Of a stretch of 64,000 nucleotides of DNA, positions 22,801 through 35,106 are shown one piece after another. The stretch is from Saccharina japonica. Taxonomy: Eukaryota > Sar > Phaeophyceae > Laminariales > Laminariaceae. The stretch lies in the NCBI GenBank assembly GCA_008828725.1, contig MEHQ01002397.1, positions 434,001 to 498,000 on the forward strand, in the 5' to 3' direction. A model generated the notes under the pieces. That model ran no database searches. It saw only the letters and a program-made list of their open reading frames with translations, and was not told the origin of the DNA. Position numbers and translations under genes: made by a program. The first letter of the stretch is position 1. Every line of letters starts with the position of its first letter.

Positions 22801-23335
22801 TGTTCGTTCTCGTCCTCGTCCTTTTTGCCTTTCTCATGGTCATCCTTTTCCGCCTCCTTCGTGTGTCGTTTATATCTCAACATCAGCTGCAGTTGCGGTT
22901 TTGTACCCTTTTCATACGCAGTATGGCCCCGTCATCGAGTAATGGATACTGAGATCTAACCAATCCCTGCCATTGGATTGTGAACCTATCACGCGCACGG
23001 TGTCCTGACATAAGCCTGGAATCATATTCTGAATGTACTGTTTGTTTAACCTTAAGCTTTGACAATTAATACCATAAAGCTTAGGCGCGCCAATAATTTA
23101 GTCGCTCAAGACCAGGTCATTTTCTTGTATCAGATATCCGATATCCACCCAACGTATTGATGCGTATGTTTTCTTTACATGACATTTCCGATTTGATGCC
23201 GAACACTCCCAAACGGTGCTCCTTGTCTGGTGTTCTCCATACCTGTCAGTGAACGCTGGGTTTAATGCACGAATATTTCCCCCTGCAGCCAGCAGAAACA
23301 CATTACCAGGTAGAAACATACTGGAACGAAACACA
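16883..23335. other. Intergenic stretch without a confident gene
   Basis: A GCA-rich tract occurs at about 16915-17090. On the minus strand, 17043-17339 contains a 98-codon open frame with mixed composition (KSMPTFEVERLRYKTSFKR) that I do not recognise and cannot separate from chance. Nothing else shows family motifs or matched splice chains. Confidence 0.45.
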
Positions 23336-23682
23336 TTTTGTTTTGTTATTTTTTCTCATCCCATTTATTATCTTAGCACTTCCGTCTTTCTCCCTCCCTA
23401 GTCGCAACTCAGATACGGTGTCACGAATTAGGCCCCTTTTCCTCCTCCCCACTACGGTTCTTACCTTGGTTTTTATCGCGCAGAGTGTTCAGCCTTCCCA
23501 ACGCTCGTCGATTTTCATCGAATTTTGCCAACACCCGCTGTCGTGCTTTCCGCTAGTCGAGATATTTTTTGTTTTAATTTTTGCGACAAAAAGTCCTTAC
23601 GAGCATGCACTCGGGGGGGCTCGAACTCGCGATCTCGACTTCCTCAGGCTTCGTGGTTACCTGCTAACCTACCGGGGCGACC
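23336..23682 (-). mobile_element. tRNA-derived SINE, copy 1
   Basis: Read on the minus strand, the copy starts with a tRNA-like head, ggtcgccccggtaggttagc, and a B-box-like gcgagttcgagccc about 50 bp on. A conserved body follows (tcgatgaaaatcgac, cttgatttttatcgcgc-like text and tgagttgcgact), with an A/AAAAC-rich end near 23336. It shares its length and order with the copies at 32.3 kb and 48.7 kb. It is a non-autonomous retroelement that would need LINE machinery in trans. Confidence 0.8.
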
Positions 23683-24061
23683 GGTCTGCTGTCAATGCAA
23701 TCACGATATACGTGTACTGCCTCCCGCTCGATTGGGTCCAGCTTCGAATCCGTCGCTCTGCAGAGGCATTAGCTCACGTGCCCCGTTCCCTGCTATAGCG
23801 ATGGGAGTGTGCACGTCACATAATCTGCGCCAAGGCGCAGTGCGCCAGACTCTGTTGTGGGCAGTTGGAACGCACTTTGCAACAGCGCCCGAGGCCCTTG
23901 ATTTCCCACAACATCTTAGGTGCACCACCGGTGGTGCCGATGGTGTATTTCAGGCGCACACCGAAGTTCACCTTTCAAAGATGGAGAGACGTGTTGACGT
24001 GCACGCCCAGTCCCAGCGCGACAAGGAAGCTCTGGAGGCGGAGATGCAGTACCGTAACTGA
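23683..24061 (+). other. Coding-like open frame of unknown nature
   Basis: An open frame continues out of the SINE and ends at 24061 with a charged, helix-prone tail (VDVHAQSQRDKEALEAEMQY). No start, splice pair or family is evident. It could be a relic exon or chance. Confidence 0.2.
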
Positions 24062-24725
24062 GGCTAGCGAATTTTCCTCACTCAGCGGAACCTTACACAA
24101 TCGCCATCGCGGGTCAATCGTTTTCAAAACAAATGTTTAACCAGTCCAGCTGCTGACGAAGCATCACATGAACTGTACAGTGCAGTAGTACACGTGTGAG
24201 GGCCTGGCGCGAGGTTTTGTTTTAGGCTCGGCGTAAAGTCGAGAAGTAAGTGTTTCTTTAACTTGAATATGTGCCTCTAGTTACTCTTTCTTAAACAGTT
24301 TTGTTGTTGATCGCCAAAACGAGGTCACTCCTTCAGGGCCAATTTCTTATATTCTACACAAAAGTACGTATTTCGTTCGTAGTAGGGTTAATTTTTTTCA
24401 ATGGCATATCATATACCAGATACTGTACACTGGTAATTTATAAGATTGACTGGAAAGCTCGCTCCTGGGCACGTCTGCTAAGTGTGAACTTCTTAGCGTC
24501 CCTAAGAAAGAGAAAGAGTGAGCCTACTATTATATTAGGCGCTGTTGTATTGGTGGGCCCGTTTCGAAGAACCTGCAACACATCCATCCCAAGCAGTGCA
24601 GAAACAAAACTGGCACATTGTGCAAGATCAATCAGTAACAGGGAAACACCAGAGACATGTCAGAATACATTAAAAAATAAAAAAAACACAGAGGATGACA
24701 AACGTGCTTAGTCGGGCCTCGTCAT

Positions 24726-24900
24726 TGAGGGGGGGGTAGGGATAGTGTTGCGTCTGGCAAACTGATCCACTTGCTCCCCTAGGAAGCTAACACAATATCA
24801 GGGCTGTCTCTTGTTTTTGGCCCTCGGTATGAGGCGGGGGGGGGGAGGGGGGTTGCGTCTGGGAATCTGATCCGCGTTCTCCCCTGTCTCCAAGGCAATC
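24726..24900 (+). repeat. Duplicated G-tract segment
   Basis: Two copies of a G-run followed by gttgcgtctgg, then ctgatcc and gctcccct or tctcccct. The gttgcgtct cores are at 24747 and 24852, 105 bp apart. The G-runs could form quadruplexes. Confidence 0.7.
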
Positions 24901-26599
24901 ATTGTTGATCATTAGTTGTTGAGAATAGGAAAACCTCTTGTTTTCAACATTGTCGACCGGCTGTGCACTACGAAATCACCATGGCAAAGCGAATACACTC
25001 CCAACTGGTTTGTTTATATACAATGCAGCTGACGACGTGTACAACGTAAAAAACAAAAACAAGTGCTTCCACGAGGGTCGAAATTGACGGGGTGCTATGG
25101 TTGTGTTTTCGTTATTAAGAAACATTCCAGTCGAAAGTTTTCCACGTATTGTCATGATGCACGATTGCTGCAAAATTTGAGTTTCAATTATCTGTAATCC
25201 AAGTTGAAAACGCGCGTAGCCGAATTGTTTTGTCTGTCTGTCGAACCACCTCGTACGTATCGGTATATATTCTGGGTTTTTTCGCGCTCCCCTGGCTGCT
25301 TTTTGGTACAGCCGTAGATGACATCACGTGATTCCGTGGCCTCGCCAAAATAACACTTCAAAAAAACAATCTACGTCGTACGTATAATATGTACTCCTAT
25401 AGACTTGTCTCACGCGCCGGCATACAAATTACCCCACAGCGGGAGGAGTATCTGTCTCAGTGTTTGCCTGCACCTTTTTCCCTTCACTCATCCTCGCATA
25501 ATTTGTAGGATCGGAACTGCTCGCGTGTGTCGGCTACGGTCAGCTGGCCGGGAGTATTATACTGCCGAGCTTTTGAGGTGAGCCCGAGTCTTGGCACCGT
25601 GGACATTGTGTCCCTTGCAATACATAATGTGAGTAGAAGGTATGTATGTATTCACGGTCAGTCTCTCGTCCTCCATCACTCCCGGGTTCTGGGATCATGT
25701 CATTGATAATGGTTTTCACAACATTTCACAATCAATATAACATATTATATATATATATTGGAAAACAAAAAACAAAAAAACACAGCTGTGAGATCGAGGA
25801 TTTTATCGAAACTCATCTTTGCATGCTAACTGGGATACTTCGATCGCGCGAACTACGGGTTTTGAGGGGAACAAAATATGACATTTATTTGTGGAACTCT
25901 AAGGAGGTCTCATATATACGGTGTACTTCCTGATGTATCATGTAGGTACCATTTTTAGCAATCCTGTGGCTATGGAGGTATGGTCAAAACGTCACTAAAA
26001 TGCTAAGACGACCCGACTACCCCGCCCGACATCACGGCGATCAACACCTGCGAAACCACTGCAGCCAACGCAACCACTACAAGCAAACATGGTTGGGTAG
26101 AACCGCAGTACCCGTGGTGCATGTGTCACGATAGTACATACCGAAACAACTGTGGTGTGTTGGCTGTTGGGCAAGGCATGTTCCTGCCCCCATATCCACG
26201 TTGTTCGCCTATGTATTTTGCCAAGCACCCCTTTTCATGGACCACAAGCAACACCCTAAAGCTCACAATCGCTCGCCAACCCGACGTCGGGGCGTTTATC
26301 TCGTCAATTAGAATTGATGGGCGTTTATCTGTTCCAGGGGAGTTGCCGTGACCTGCCCTTTGGTCCAGTGCTGGCGATTAGCGACTTTTTTGCCTTTCCA
26401 TGTTGAAACCTCGAGCTTCGAGGTGTTTACATGGCGTTTACCTGCAATATTACGCTGCTCGATTTACTGGTGGGTGCCCTGATATACGTGGGGATTGGCA
26501 ACAACGATGACAACAGCCACATGTTTTCCTACTTAATCCATATGTTTTTCACGCGCTTCAGGCGAACACTTATTCTGCATATGCTTCTAAGAGCTTGTT
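24901..26599. other. Intergenic stretch, nothing recognised
   Basis: A TA microsatellite lies at about 25746-25760. No gene or RNA pattern is visible on either strand. Confidence 0.5.
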
Positions 26600-26910
26600 T
26601 CCAGGGTCCAAGTCTCACGTGGAGTCGAACGTCTTTATTTATTTGCAAAAGGAAATAAAAAACGGAATCAATTGGTGAGAGCGCCTCGTAGCGTGAGTAG
26701 TGAGTAGGCGCAATTCGATGCATGTCGACGAGGGCAGAAAGGGCGGAAATTGTCTCGCGGTAAGATTGCACAACACGAACCGTAGGGGGGGAGGATGGAG
26801 GAGTGCCTACTTTGTGATCCCATATCTGAGTTACGACTATTAATAGTAAGGAGAGGGAAAAGAAGGGCGAAGATAATAGATGGGATAAACAAACTATAAA
26901 AAACAAAACA
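26600..26910 (+). mobile_element. tRNA-derived SINE, second subfamily, degraded head
   Basis: The head is decayed (a remnant like ggagtcgaacg near 26620). It continues tttatttgcaaaaggaaat, caattggtgagagcgcctcg and gtcgacgagggcagaaaggg, which match the copy at 29.8 kb. It then runs into the 3' body shared with the main SINE family: cgaaccgtagggggggagg, atctgagttacgact, and an end in gggataaacaaac. Confidence 0.7.
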
Positions 26911-27595
26911 CATAAATTCGTTCGCTTGATCATCTTCATTGCTCAAAGGGCGCAAACCAATCGGTGCCTGTGCACGGAAGAAAATATTAGCACGCAACAG
27001 GACAGTCACTCGGGCCGTCCGACCATTGCTTAGGGGTGTACGTGTACTCCGGTTTCGAGCCTTCTTCAGCTGGGTACGCAGGTATAACCTCGCCCCTCCT
27101 TCTCGCCATACTCAGCCGTGGGTGCTAGAATACAACGTTTTTTTATGTACGTGCCGGATTATACACAGAGACACTTCAATCAGATAGGGGGAATTTGAGA
27201 CGAGGAAGACATAACTATTAATAGGCAAGCGGCTTTCATTGGGGTACAGCTGTCATTTATTATGTCCCGATGGTGGGGAGTGCCGGCGTCGTGCCGAATA
27301 CTCCGAATGCTCATCAACTGTAATTACAACGACAACACCACCACCAGGGCCCGTATGAAACCTAGACTTCGCAGTTGACTTTTTCGAATCGTTTTCAATT
27401 GTAATTTCGTGACTATCGACAAACACGATACGTCGTATGGACGAATGGCGTGTTGTGTCGTAACATGCGAGTAAACAAAGCAAAATACTATTTTAACCCA
27501 TTCAAAACTGAAACAAACATATTCGTACAAATTCCAAGTAAATGCGTCCCCAAGTAAATGCAAGTCGTTTCGCAAAGCGAGTAGTGAAAATAAGG

Positions 27596-28801
27596 GCATT
27601 AGCCAAAAATAGGTATGCCTATGCACTTTGAGCCATTTATAGGTACACTGCGTAATGTACACCGCAAACGGCTTCCTGGCCCGCCTGATACTGGGATTGC
27701 GCTCCATTGCACCTATACATGGCTCAAAGTACGTAGGTACACCTATTCTCGGCTACTCATTTGACGTTATCACCTATTTTTGACTTCAAGTGTACCTATA
27801 AATGGCTTGAACGATCACTTTTTGGCAACTGAAATATAGACAGACGGCCACACCAGATGCCGGGGCCGTCAACCATCCGACCGTACCTGTCAACCAGATG
27901 TGATAATAGTCTCTTGTGCCACATGCCTTTAATGGGTGTGAACGCGACGCGGGAAAACAGCAATGACGATTGTTTCCATGCCATTATGCTGAAAGTACAA
28001 TACACATACTGCAGTGCAGTATATAGTAGGAACAACGTTGGTATATATACGTGTATAGAGGAAAATATTATTCGGGATCGGGAACCGACATAAGGATAAT
28101 CTGCAGTTTGTTGTTATAGAGAGAATTCGGCGTTATGGTTCATATTATTTGGCTGAGCACGTAGTACGTAGCTCACTTGCAGGAACAGCGGACATTGTTT
28201 GATTTATCGCGCTTGTGGGAATACCAAGTGGATACCGCACGCAACGGTTCTGGTAGACTGGTAGACCACGCGAACAGACAGGGCTGTTGCTTGCAACTGG
28301 ACAGCGGTCGTTCGCTAGGCCAGGTAGTTCGTGATTTGTCGTGATTCTTGAGTTTCATAGTATATATATATTCGTGTATAGAGTAATACCATACGGTTAA
28401 GGGGGTCTGAGTTAGACAGCCGTTGGCGCGGTCCGGAACAGTATTCCATAGCAAACGTGGGTGAATATATACGAGGAAGACAGGTACGAATATATATGAG
28501 GAAGACAGGTAAGGTCGGCTGATTGGCAGTCCCGGCATCTGGTGTGGCCGTCTGTCTATATGTCAGTTGCCAAAACGTGATCCCTCGAGCCATTTCTAGG
28601 TACATTTGAAGCCAGAAAAGGGTGATACGTAAAATGAGTAGCCGATAATAGGTGTACCTACTACGCACTTTGAGCCATGTGTAGGTACATTGGAGCGCAG
28701 GCTCAATATCAGGCGGGCCAGGAAGCCGTTTCCGGTGAACATTACGCAGTGTACCTATAAAAGGCTCAAAATGCGTAGGTATTCCTATTTTTGGCTAATG
28801 G
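27596..28801 (+). mobile_element. Foldback (long terminal inverted repeat) element, 1.2 kb
   Basis: The left arm (about 27596-27893) and right arm (about 28505-28801) are inverted copies starting gcattagccaaaaatagg. Each arm contains alternating inverted sub-repeats (acctataaatggctc, actttgagccatt). There is no transposase frame, so it is non-autonomous. The left inner part matches 47.59-47.79 kb in reverse complement, so both are one family in opposite orientation. Compared with that copy it has an extra segment of about 320 bp between near-identical direct repeats at 28041-28060 and 28365-28383. Confidence 0.85.
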
Positions 28802-29785
28802 GGTAAAAATGATGCCTGAAAGCCAAACTCATAACAGACGTTTGCAAGTGTACCCCGGACAATAAATCTGATAGCAAAGGTTTGGGTTGTTCTGCTTAGA
28901 GTGGGATAGGGAAATAGTTTGAGGATTTATTGATTTATTTGACGTATTTGTGTAGACCGCGGTCTTCGCGAAACATCTTTGGGTATATAAGTACGTATAT
29001 AGGGTGGAGTGATATTTTCAACCAAGGAACACAATTTGGGTGAAGTAATTACTTGGTTGGTTAGATTTCGTTTGAAGAGCGCAAGTACATGTCACCCTTT
29101 GAAGTATGATCGGTGCAACTCCCGGTAGGAGTGCAAGATCGAACGAAGGAAATCTCTGGACTTTGTGTGGAGGCACTGACTCGTTGGCGGGATTGAGAGG
29201 GGATGCAGAAGAGGGTCGCCATGTTGGGAGGTTGTAGGGAGCGTTTGCTGTTCAGAGGAGGCTGGGGAGGGTTGGGATAAAAAGGAACAGTAGCTACTAG
29301 TACGGGGGTCTACTCGTGGGTGTGAGCGAGCAGGCGTCTGTTGCACTGGGTTGGAATTCTGCGGGTTGAAAGAAGAAGGGGGGGGGCTCCAGCTGCAAGA
29401 AGAATGGGCTGCTGCTGCCCACGCAAAGCGTTCTTTAAGAGTTCGCTCGTTTTGCAGCTGAGGATGCTCGTCGTGCTGGAGGGACCATTGCCTCAGATAA
29501 ACGACAGTGGCGGTGTGAAGGTGTAGGGGAGATTAGTGGAAACTATGGATTGGCGATAAGGTTGGAGATGAATGCGCGCAAGGTGGCACTGGTATACTAT
29601 TTTATAGAGGCGGAACATCGTGGAGCGCACGGGAGTGGTGGTGAACAGCATTAAAATGGGGGAAGTTCATTTTTTTTGGTATATGCTCATCACCGTTTCA
29701 GGCATTGCTGATACGTGAGGTATATGTGAGTGGTGTCATTGGAATAAGAAATAAGCAATATAATTTAGCAATAAGACCTATACAC
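28802..29785. other. Intergenic stretch, purine-rich
   Basis: The stretch 29100-29550 is GA/GT-rich on the + strand, which opens Ser/Pro-rich frames on the minus strand. No gene was recognised. Confidence 0.5.
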
Positions 29786-30060
29786 GGTCGCCTCGGTAGT
29801 CTAATGATCAGCTCCAAATGCTACGAGAACTGGCGTGGGTACGCGAGTTCAAATCCCATCGTGGTGATAGTTTGACTTTATTTGCAAAACGTAAAAGGAA
29901 CCAATTGCTGGGAGCGCCTTCGTGGCGTGCGTAAGCCAAATTCGACGCTAGTGGACGAGGGAAGAAATGGCTGAAAACATCTCCCGCGATGAACATGCAA
30001 GGCCCGTACAGCAGTAGTGGAGAGGGAGGAGAAAAGCCTACTGTTAAAAGGGCCCGTACA
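29786..30060 (+). mobile_element. tRNA-derived SINE, second subfamily
   Basis: It begins cggtcgcctcggtagtctaa and carries a B-box-like gcgagttcaaatccc about 55 bp on, then a body starting tttgactttatttgcaaaac that is shared with the 26.6-kb copy. The 3' end is shorter than that of the main family. The head cannot fold into a full acceptor stem, so it is not a working tRNA gene. Confidence 0.75.
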
Positions 30061-30299
30061 AAAGGAAACATTTCGAATGGAATCGATGTTTAATCGTTTT
30101 TTATTTATTTCTTTATTTCGATCCGATTTGGTGAGAACCTATGATACGGCTTTGGGTATTATCGGATGAAACCACGTAATACTATGCTCAGTATGTTCTG
30201 GAAATGTGAATGGTATCGAAATAACACGAGATCGCACACATCACTTGTCTAAAAAGCACCGAGGAGAGCAGCCGAGAGCGACGGCGTACATCGTCACGT

Positions 30300-30700
30300 G
30301 CACACCGCCTACAACCCCTGTTTGTAGTTCAAGGCCCAGGCGTGGAAGCTATCCCTCTCAGCTTCTCTAGGGCGGACGGAGGAAGCCCTTAAACGCCACG
30401 TATGGCACAGCGACAGCGATGCAGCTATCGAAGTTTTGAGTATTTCCTCCTTGGTTTGGGTCGATCGCTTGGTTCTCGTCAGGCATGGCCCATCGAGGTG
30501 ATGGAAGAAATTGAGCTTGCGACCGCCATGGTTTGTTTTGGAGGAGCCACCGCCGGGCCAAGTTGTGCTATGTTCTGTAGCCGTGGACGCGGCTGTTGCT
30601 CCGACCGCCACTCGTTGAAGTTAACGGCTTGTCGACTGGTTGGTGGCTTTCGAGAGCAGTCCAAACGGCGACGGATCGCCTCTGGGACGTTCACCTACAG
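30300..30700 (-). pseudogene. Possible decayed coding fragment, unrecognised
   Basis: Two minus-strand frames are partly open and protein-like, one with RRRLDCSRKPPTSRQAVNF and another with DSCIAVAVPYVAFKGF, as if one reading frame was broken by a shift near 30480. Gag-like material is possible, but no motif proves it. Confidence 0.2.
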
Positions 30701-30934
30701 TAGTGGGAACATGGCATCCATGTTGGATAAATTCCAATCAATTTGATTTGCAAAAATAAAGTATTTTCGGACTTATTTTACAACTCGATCGGATCGACTA
30801 TCACTCGGCCCAAAGTACACACGCCTCTCGGCGATTCATAATTTGACCAATCAGACAAAACTTCAATTCGTTTAATGAAAAAACCAAAGATTCGAAATAT
30901 ATTCGACTTGAACCTTCATTCGTTACGTAGTACG

Positions 30935-31030
30935 GGCCGCTAAGTGACCCCGAATCTGAGTTACGACTAAAGAGGGAGAGATAATAGAGGGGCGAATATG
31001 ATATATGGGATGAGCAACGAAAACAAACTA
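30935..31030 (+). mobile_element. SINE 3' fragment
   Basis: It contains agtgaccccgaatctgag, ttacgact and a gggatgagcaacgaaaac end, matching the last 90 bp of the 48.7-kb SINE. The head and body are missing. Confidence 0.7.
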
Positions 31031-31919
31031 AATTCAAATGGCAAACAGGATAGTAATATCGGTGAAAAACGGGTACAGTTTGTTTTTGGCCAATCGCATG
31101 GCTCGTTGGGTGTGTTGAATACTTGATCCCAGGCTTTACCTGTTCTGCAGTGATAACACACCGGATATACGTATGTACGTACATACCAGGTACCATTTGT
31201 GGTCTATTTGCCACGACCCCAGAAAAGGCAGGATGGAACGTATCGATGTTGAAATCGGACCCGAAGTCGAGACGGCGAAGGACAAGCAGAAATAGGAGCA
31301 CGAAGCGAAGAATGTCAAAACAGAAGGACAAAGAAGGGTCGGAGTTAGCATAAGGTATAGCAGCATTAATAGTAGAAGTATGCAAGTACGTATATAGCTC
31401 TCTCGCTTCAATTCAATTTCGGTACGCGTGCCTATCCATGGCTACGATAGCTCGCCCTATGGGTGTATATTGTTTCGTTTTTTATTAATGCCACCCTCAC
31501 CAAGCATTTTTACATAGGAATACGATAGCCAGGTCCGCGGACTAGGTCGCTTGCAATTCTCCCCTGTGCGTATAATCGTGGTACTCTCCAACGTACTGGC
31601 AAGGGTAAGCTTTTCAGTTTTTGTCGATTCTTCTTGTCCCTTTATTCTTTCTCGTTTGGATATACGAGATTAATTAAGTTTAATGTTTTTAATTTTTCTT
31701 CTCTTCCTATGATATCCTCCATTCCTCACTTTCGTTTAAAACTCGTCATATTGTTTTTAATTGCCTGGTACACGTGTAGTCTTAGGTATCATGTTTCTCA
31801 TTTCATAAGGCGTGTTCGATATATGTTTTATTCTATTCAGATAAAAGTTGAAGAGTAGAAGAAACGAGGAGCTTTTCGCCGTTTTTACGATCTACCAAAC
31901 TAATTGGCTTTCGAGTTGA

Positions 31920-32995
31920 CTTCCGTGCATGCTCCACAGAAAAACTGTTTTCACTTTCATGGAGGTTTATTTTGCTTCCAAGGGTTTTTGTTTATTGTTT
32001 TGGAAGTAAGCTTTACTCCCATGCAACGTTTATTTTAATTCCATGGAAGTAACAATTTACACCTACGGCGGCAGTATTCTTACTTTCATCAGAGTAAAAT
32101 ATTTTGTTCAATGGAAAAACTTGTATATCCATGTGATAAAACTGAAAGTAGATTAAACGCTTACACCAATGGAAGTGAAACATAGAAGCACGGGCATGAG
32201 CGCGCCACCTGCTCCCAGTTGATACACCCTCCCACCCAAAATGCACCCATCACGAATACCAAAACGTGCACCTACTACTAACGGCATAGAAAAAAACGTC
32301 TAGCGCGCAGCACGGAACCACACCATTTTTTTTGTTTTTGTTTCCATCCCATTTATTAGCTTCCCACTTCTTTCATTCTCCCTCCCTAGTCGTAGCTCAG
32401 ATCCGGGGTCACAAAGTAGGCACCTCCCCCTCCCCCCACACTACGGGTTTTGCCTTGATTGTTATCGCGCAGATGGTTCAGCCTTCCCAACGCAGGTTGA
32501 TTTTCATCGTTTTTTTGCTAACTCACGCTCTCGCGCTTTCCGCTATAGTCAAGATATTGCGAGGAAAAGTCTCTACGAGCATGCACTCGGGGGGGCTCGA
32601 GTTCACTATTTCGACTCTAACAAGCGTCGTGGTTACCTGCCAGCCCACCGGGGAAACCGGAATAGACCTGTCTAGCCGTCGAAGGCGGACGTTTAACGGA
32701 TGATTTGACGACACCATGAAAGTGGTATCACTTCCACGTAGCTAAATACGGTTTACATCCATGAACGTTTCGACATAAAACGTCAATATATTTCATTGTA
32801 AGTTGTTTTTACTATTATTTCAAATATGTATTTACTCACATGAAACGGTTTACTTCCGTGAACGTTTCAAAGTAATAAGCCAATGTACTTCTTCTATGAA
32901 CGTTGTTTTACGTTCATGGTAGTTGCATTGTACCTCCATGAAATTAAACAACATACATGGAAGTAAACGTTTACCTTCATGGAGGAAGTAAATGA
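31920..32995. repeat. Interspersed TTCCATGAA/GTTTAC repeat, split by a SINE
   Basis: Motifs of the type acttccatgaacgttt and their inverses recur irregularly in 31930-32175 and 32720-32995. The SINE at 32326-32658 lies between the two halves. It may be a decayed foldback element; clear ends were not found. Confidence 0.5.
32326..32658 (-). mobile_element. tRNA-derived SINE, copy 2
   Basis: On the minus strand it starts ggtttccccggtgggctggc (a changed head), keeps the cccccccgagtgcatgctcg block and the same body as the copies at 23.3 and 48.7 kb, and ends in an A-rich tract (+ strand tttttttttgtttttg). Head mutations suggest an old copy. Confidence 0.8.
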
Positions 32996-35045
32996 AAAAC
33001 AAAATATATATGGTAGACCCCGTGTGCACGGTGGAACCCTTTCCGCATAACGAGCATTATGAGCCGAATATATCCTGCACGCGGTGCACACGCTTCCCAC
33101 GCACCACGTGCAACCACCCAGAAACATTGTCAGCAACAGCCAGAAGGAACCGTGCAACCACCTGTACAAGGTCCACCACTGTGGAGGACAAAATATGTAA
33201 CAGACGAGTTGTCTTAACCGACCCTCGGGTACCAATGATCACCTTGTTGTTCTATCTACAGTAGCTCCGCGCTTTCAATGTTCAATAACTTCATGACTTT
33301 GAGTACTGTAGGTATCGTGCCCCCGATCCTGTCGCGTGTATCCAATACGCCCTGTAGGATCCCTATGCCGATTGCATTGATTATCAGGCATAGGTCATCC
33401 CGATTCGCCTCTCGATATCGTGAGATATACTGGTGGCCGAGGGACGGCCGAGTACCTTCTTGCTTCCCATAATGACATAGTCAGGTTTGTAACTCGATAA
33501 TAGCTCAAGTTCGGTGCCAATGCCATAGTCAAGTTGGTAACTCGATAATAGCTCGAGTTCGGTGCCCCTCCTGATTGCACGAAACTTGACGAAGTCACAT
33601 AGGGTTGCTTACAGACGACCGTGACCTGAAGCGTCGAACCTAGAGTGACGCTCACGGTTTCAATGACTGATGATACAGCGGTACAGGAGACTGCACTAAA
33701 TTCGTGGCGTGAGTTCATCTACGCGACGCGGAGTTCCGTGTCCGCTTGCCAGGCTGAGGGACGGCGCCGGAACCTGTGCGATATGGTGGCACTCCTGTCC
33801 TGCCGCGCGTCGTTACCCTAGTACGCGCAAACCTCTTCGTATAGCTAGCGAGAGCGTGAGGGTCTGGTCGGAGATAAAACCCATGCGAAACGGTGGTCAA
33901 AGCATTTCTCGATAAACTCGAAGTGTGCGGTTTTCTTGCGCCGCAGGCAGGGCGCGACTTGTGGCGAGAGGCGACGACTTGGCCAGGAGTACGAAAAAAG
34001 AGACACGTGGCAATCGGATGAATACTTTCGAGCCAACGGTAAACGATGTATTTTTGTAACCGATGCAAGATATGTGTATTGTACATTGTAGCAATGCTGG
34101 GAATGGATTACTGATTGCAAAGGAGTCCAGGAAATCTACCGAATACGGTATATATGTGGGTAATGACGCCGATAATGAAGAACTCGAATGGTGTGAGACC
34201 AATCGTAATCTTGGTAGTCCTGGAATGCGTTAAGTAGAACCCCGGGAGTGTTTGCACAGAGAAAATATGTAGGCATGCCGTAGAGGTTCGTACGGTAGTC
34301 TACATCGTACTTGCCAGCTCTACCTCCTAATCTAACTAAAACGAACAACTCAACTCGACATAGATACGAAAATAGAAATGCCGCAGCCAACAGGAGTTTA
34401 TACACTGGTGGTAAACTTAGAGGGACTATTTTCTTCAATACGACCTACCTATTTAACACGGGAGGACCGTCCATGACCTTTCGTGAGACATGCCCCAACT
34501 ACGCGGCGAAATCAAGGCTTGTTCACCAACACCCTCTGTGTGTTCCGACATATAGACGTAGTGTGTCTCATTCGATTTGAATCCTTAAACGTCCACGCAG
34601 CACCAACGACACCCAGACGCATGCTACGATAGAGGTCCACCATGTGTTTTCTGAGCTCTTCACTTAAGGAGCGTCATATATCACCGAAAAAATGATTTTG
34701 GCGGAAAATAAAAGTGCTGCCGGATGCGAGATCTCATGACCGAAGTATACTCTCAAAATTATTTGCCACAAAAATGAAAGTCCGACGAATTGGGTGAAGG
34801 ATTCCGATCGTTTAGAGAACGATTCAGCCAAAACGTGCCACCTTTACGGTAGCACGCGTCCCCAGCCACACTTCTGCATGGTCGTGCCATACACACAACC
34901 ACCGAAATACTGCTCCAAACGACACTAAACTTGGCTTTACCACCGTTCTTGCTTTGCGTGCGTGTACGCGTGACCTGCGATGCTCCGTCTGTACTTCAAT
35001 CACCCCAAACAAGAACTCCATTTGGGGTACAAGGCCAGAAAGAAG
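32996..35045. other. Intergenic region upstream of gene 2
   Basis: It holds a 48-bp-period direct duplication (33476-33518 and 33524-33566). No confident gene was found. The promoter of gene 2 should lie near its right end, but I see no convincing core element. Confidence 0.5.
33476..33566. repeat. Direct duplication, 2 x 43 bp, 48-bp period
   Basis: The copies at 33476-33518 and 33524-33566 share catagtca, taactcgataatagctc and agttcggtgcc with a few changes. Confidence 0.85.
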
Positions 35046-35106
35046 ATGAGAATCGCCACATCGCTAACCGGTGCATTAGCGGTGTCCTTCAGTACCGTCG
35101 CATTCG
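35046..35106 (+). CDS. Gene 2 exon 1: start and signal peptide
   Basis: ATG at 35046, donor gtaagcg at 35107, phase 1 exit. It encodes MRIATSLTGALAVSFSTVAF and part of a Gly codon: one basic residue, then a moderately hydrophobic, small-residue stretch, as in a secretory signal. An in-frame upstream ATG at 34980 would add a polar extension and is less likely. Confidence 0.65.

Noticed and set aside
29786..29870. Candidate functional tRNA gene
   Set aside because: Box-like elements are present but the acceptor arms do not pair and no clear anticodon arm forms. The same head is attached to SINE bodies.
30801..31385. 194-codon minus-strand open frame
   Set aside because: It runs antisense through a SINE 3' fragment, with no conserved features.
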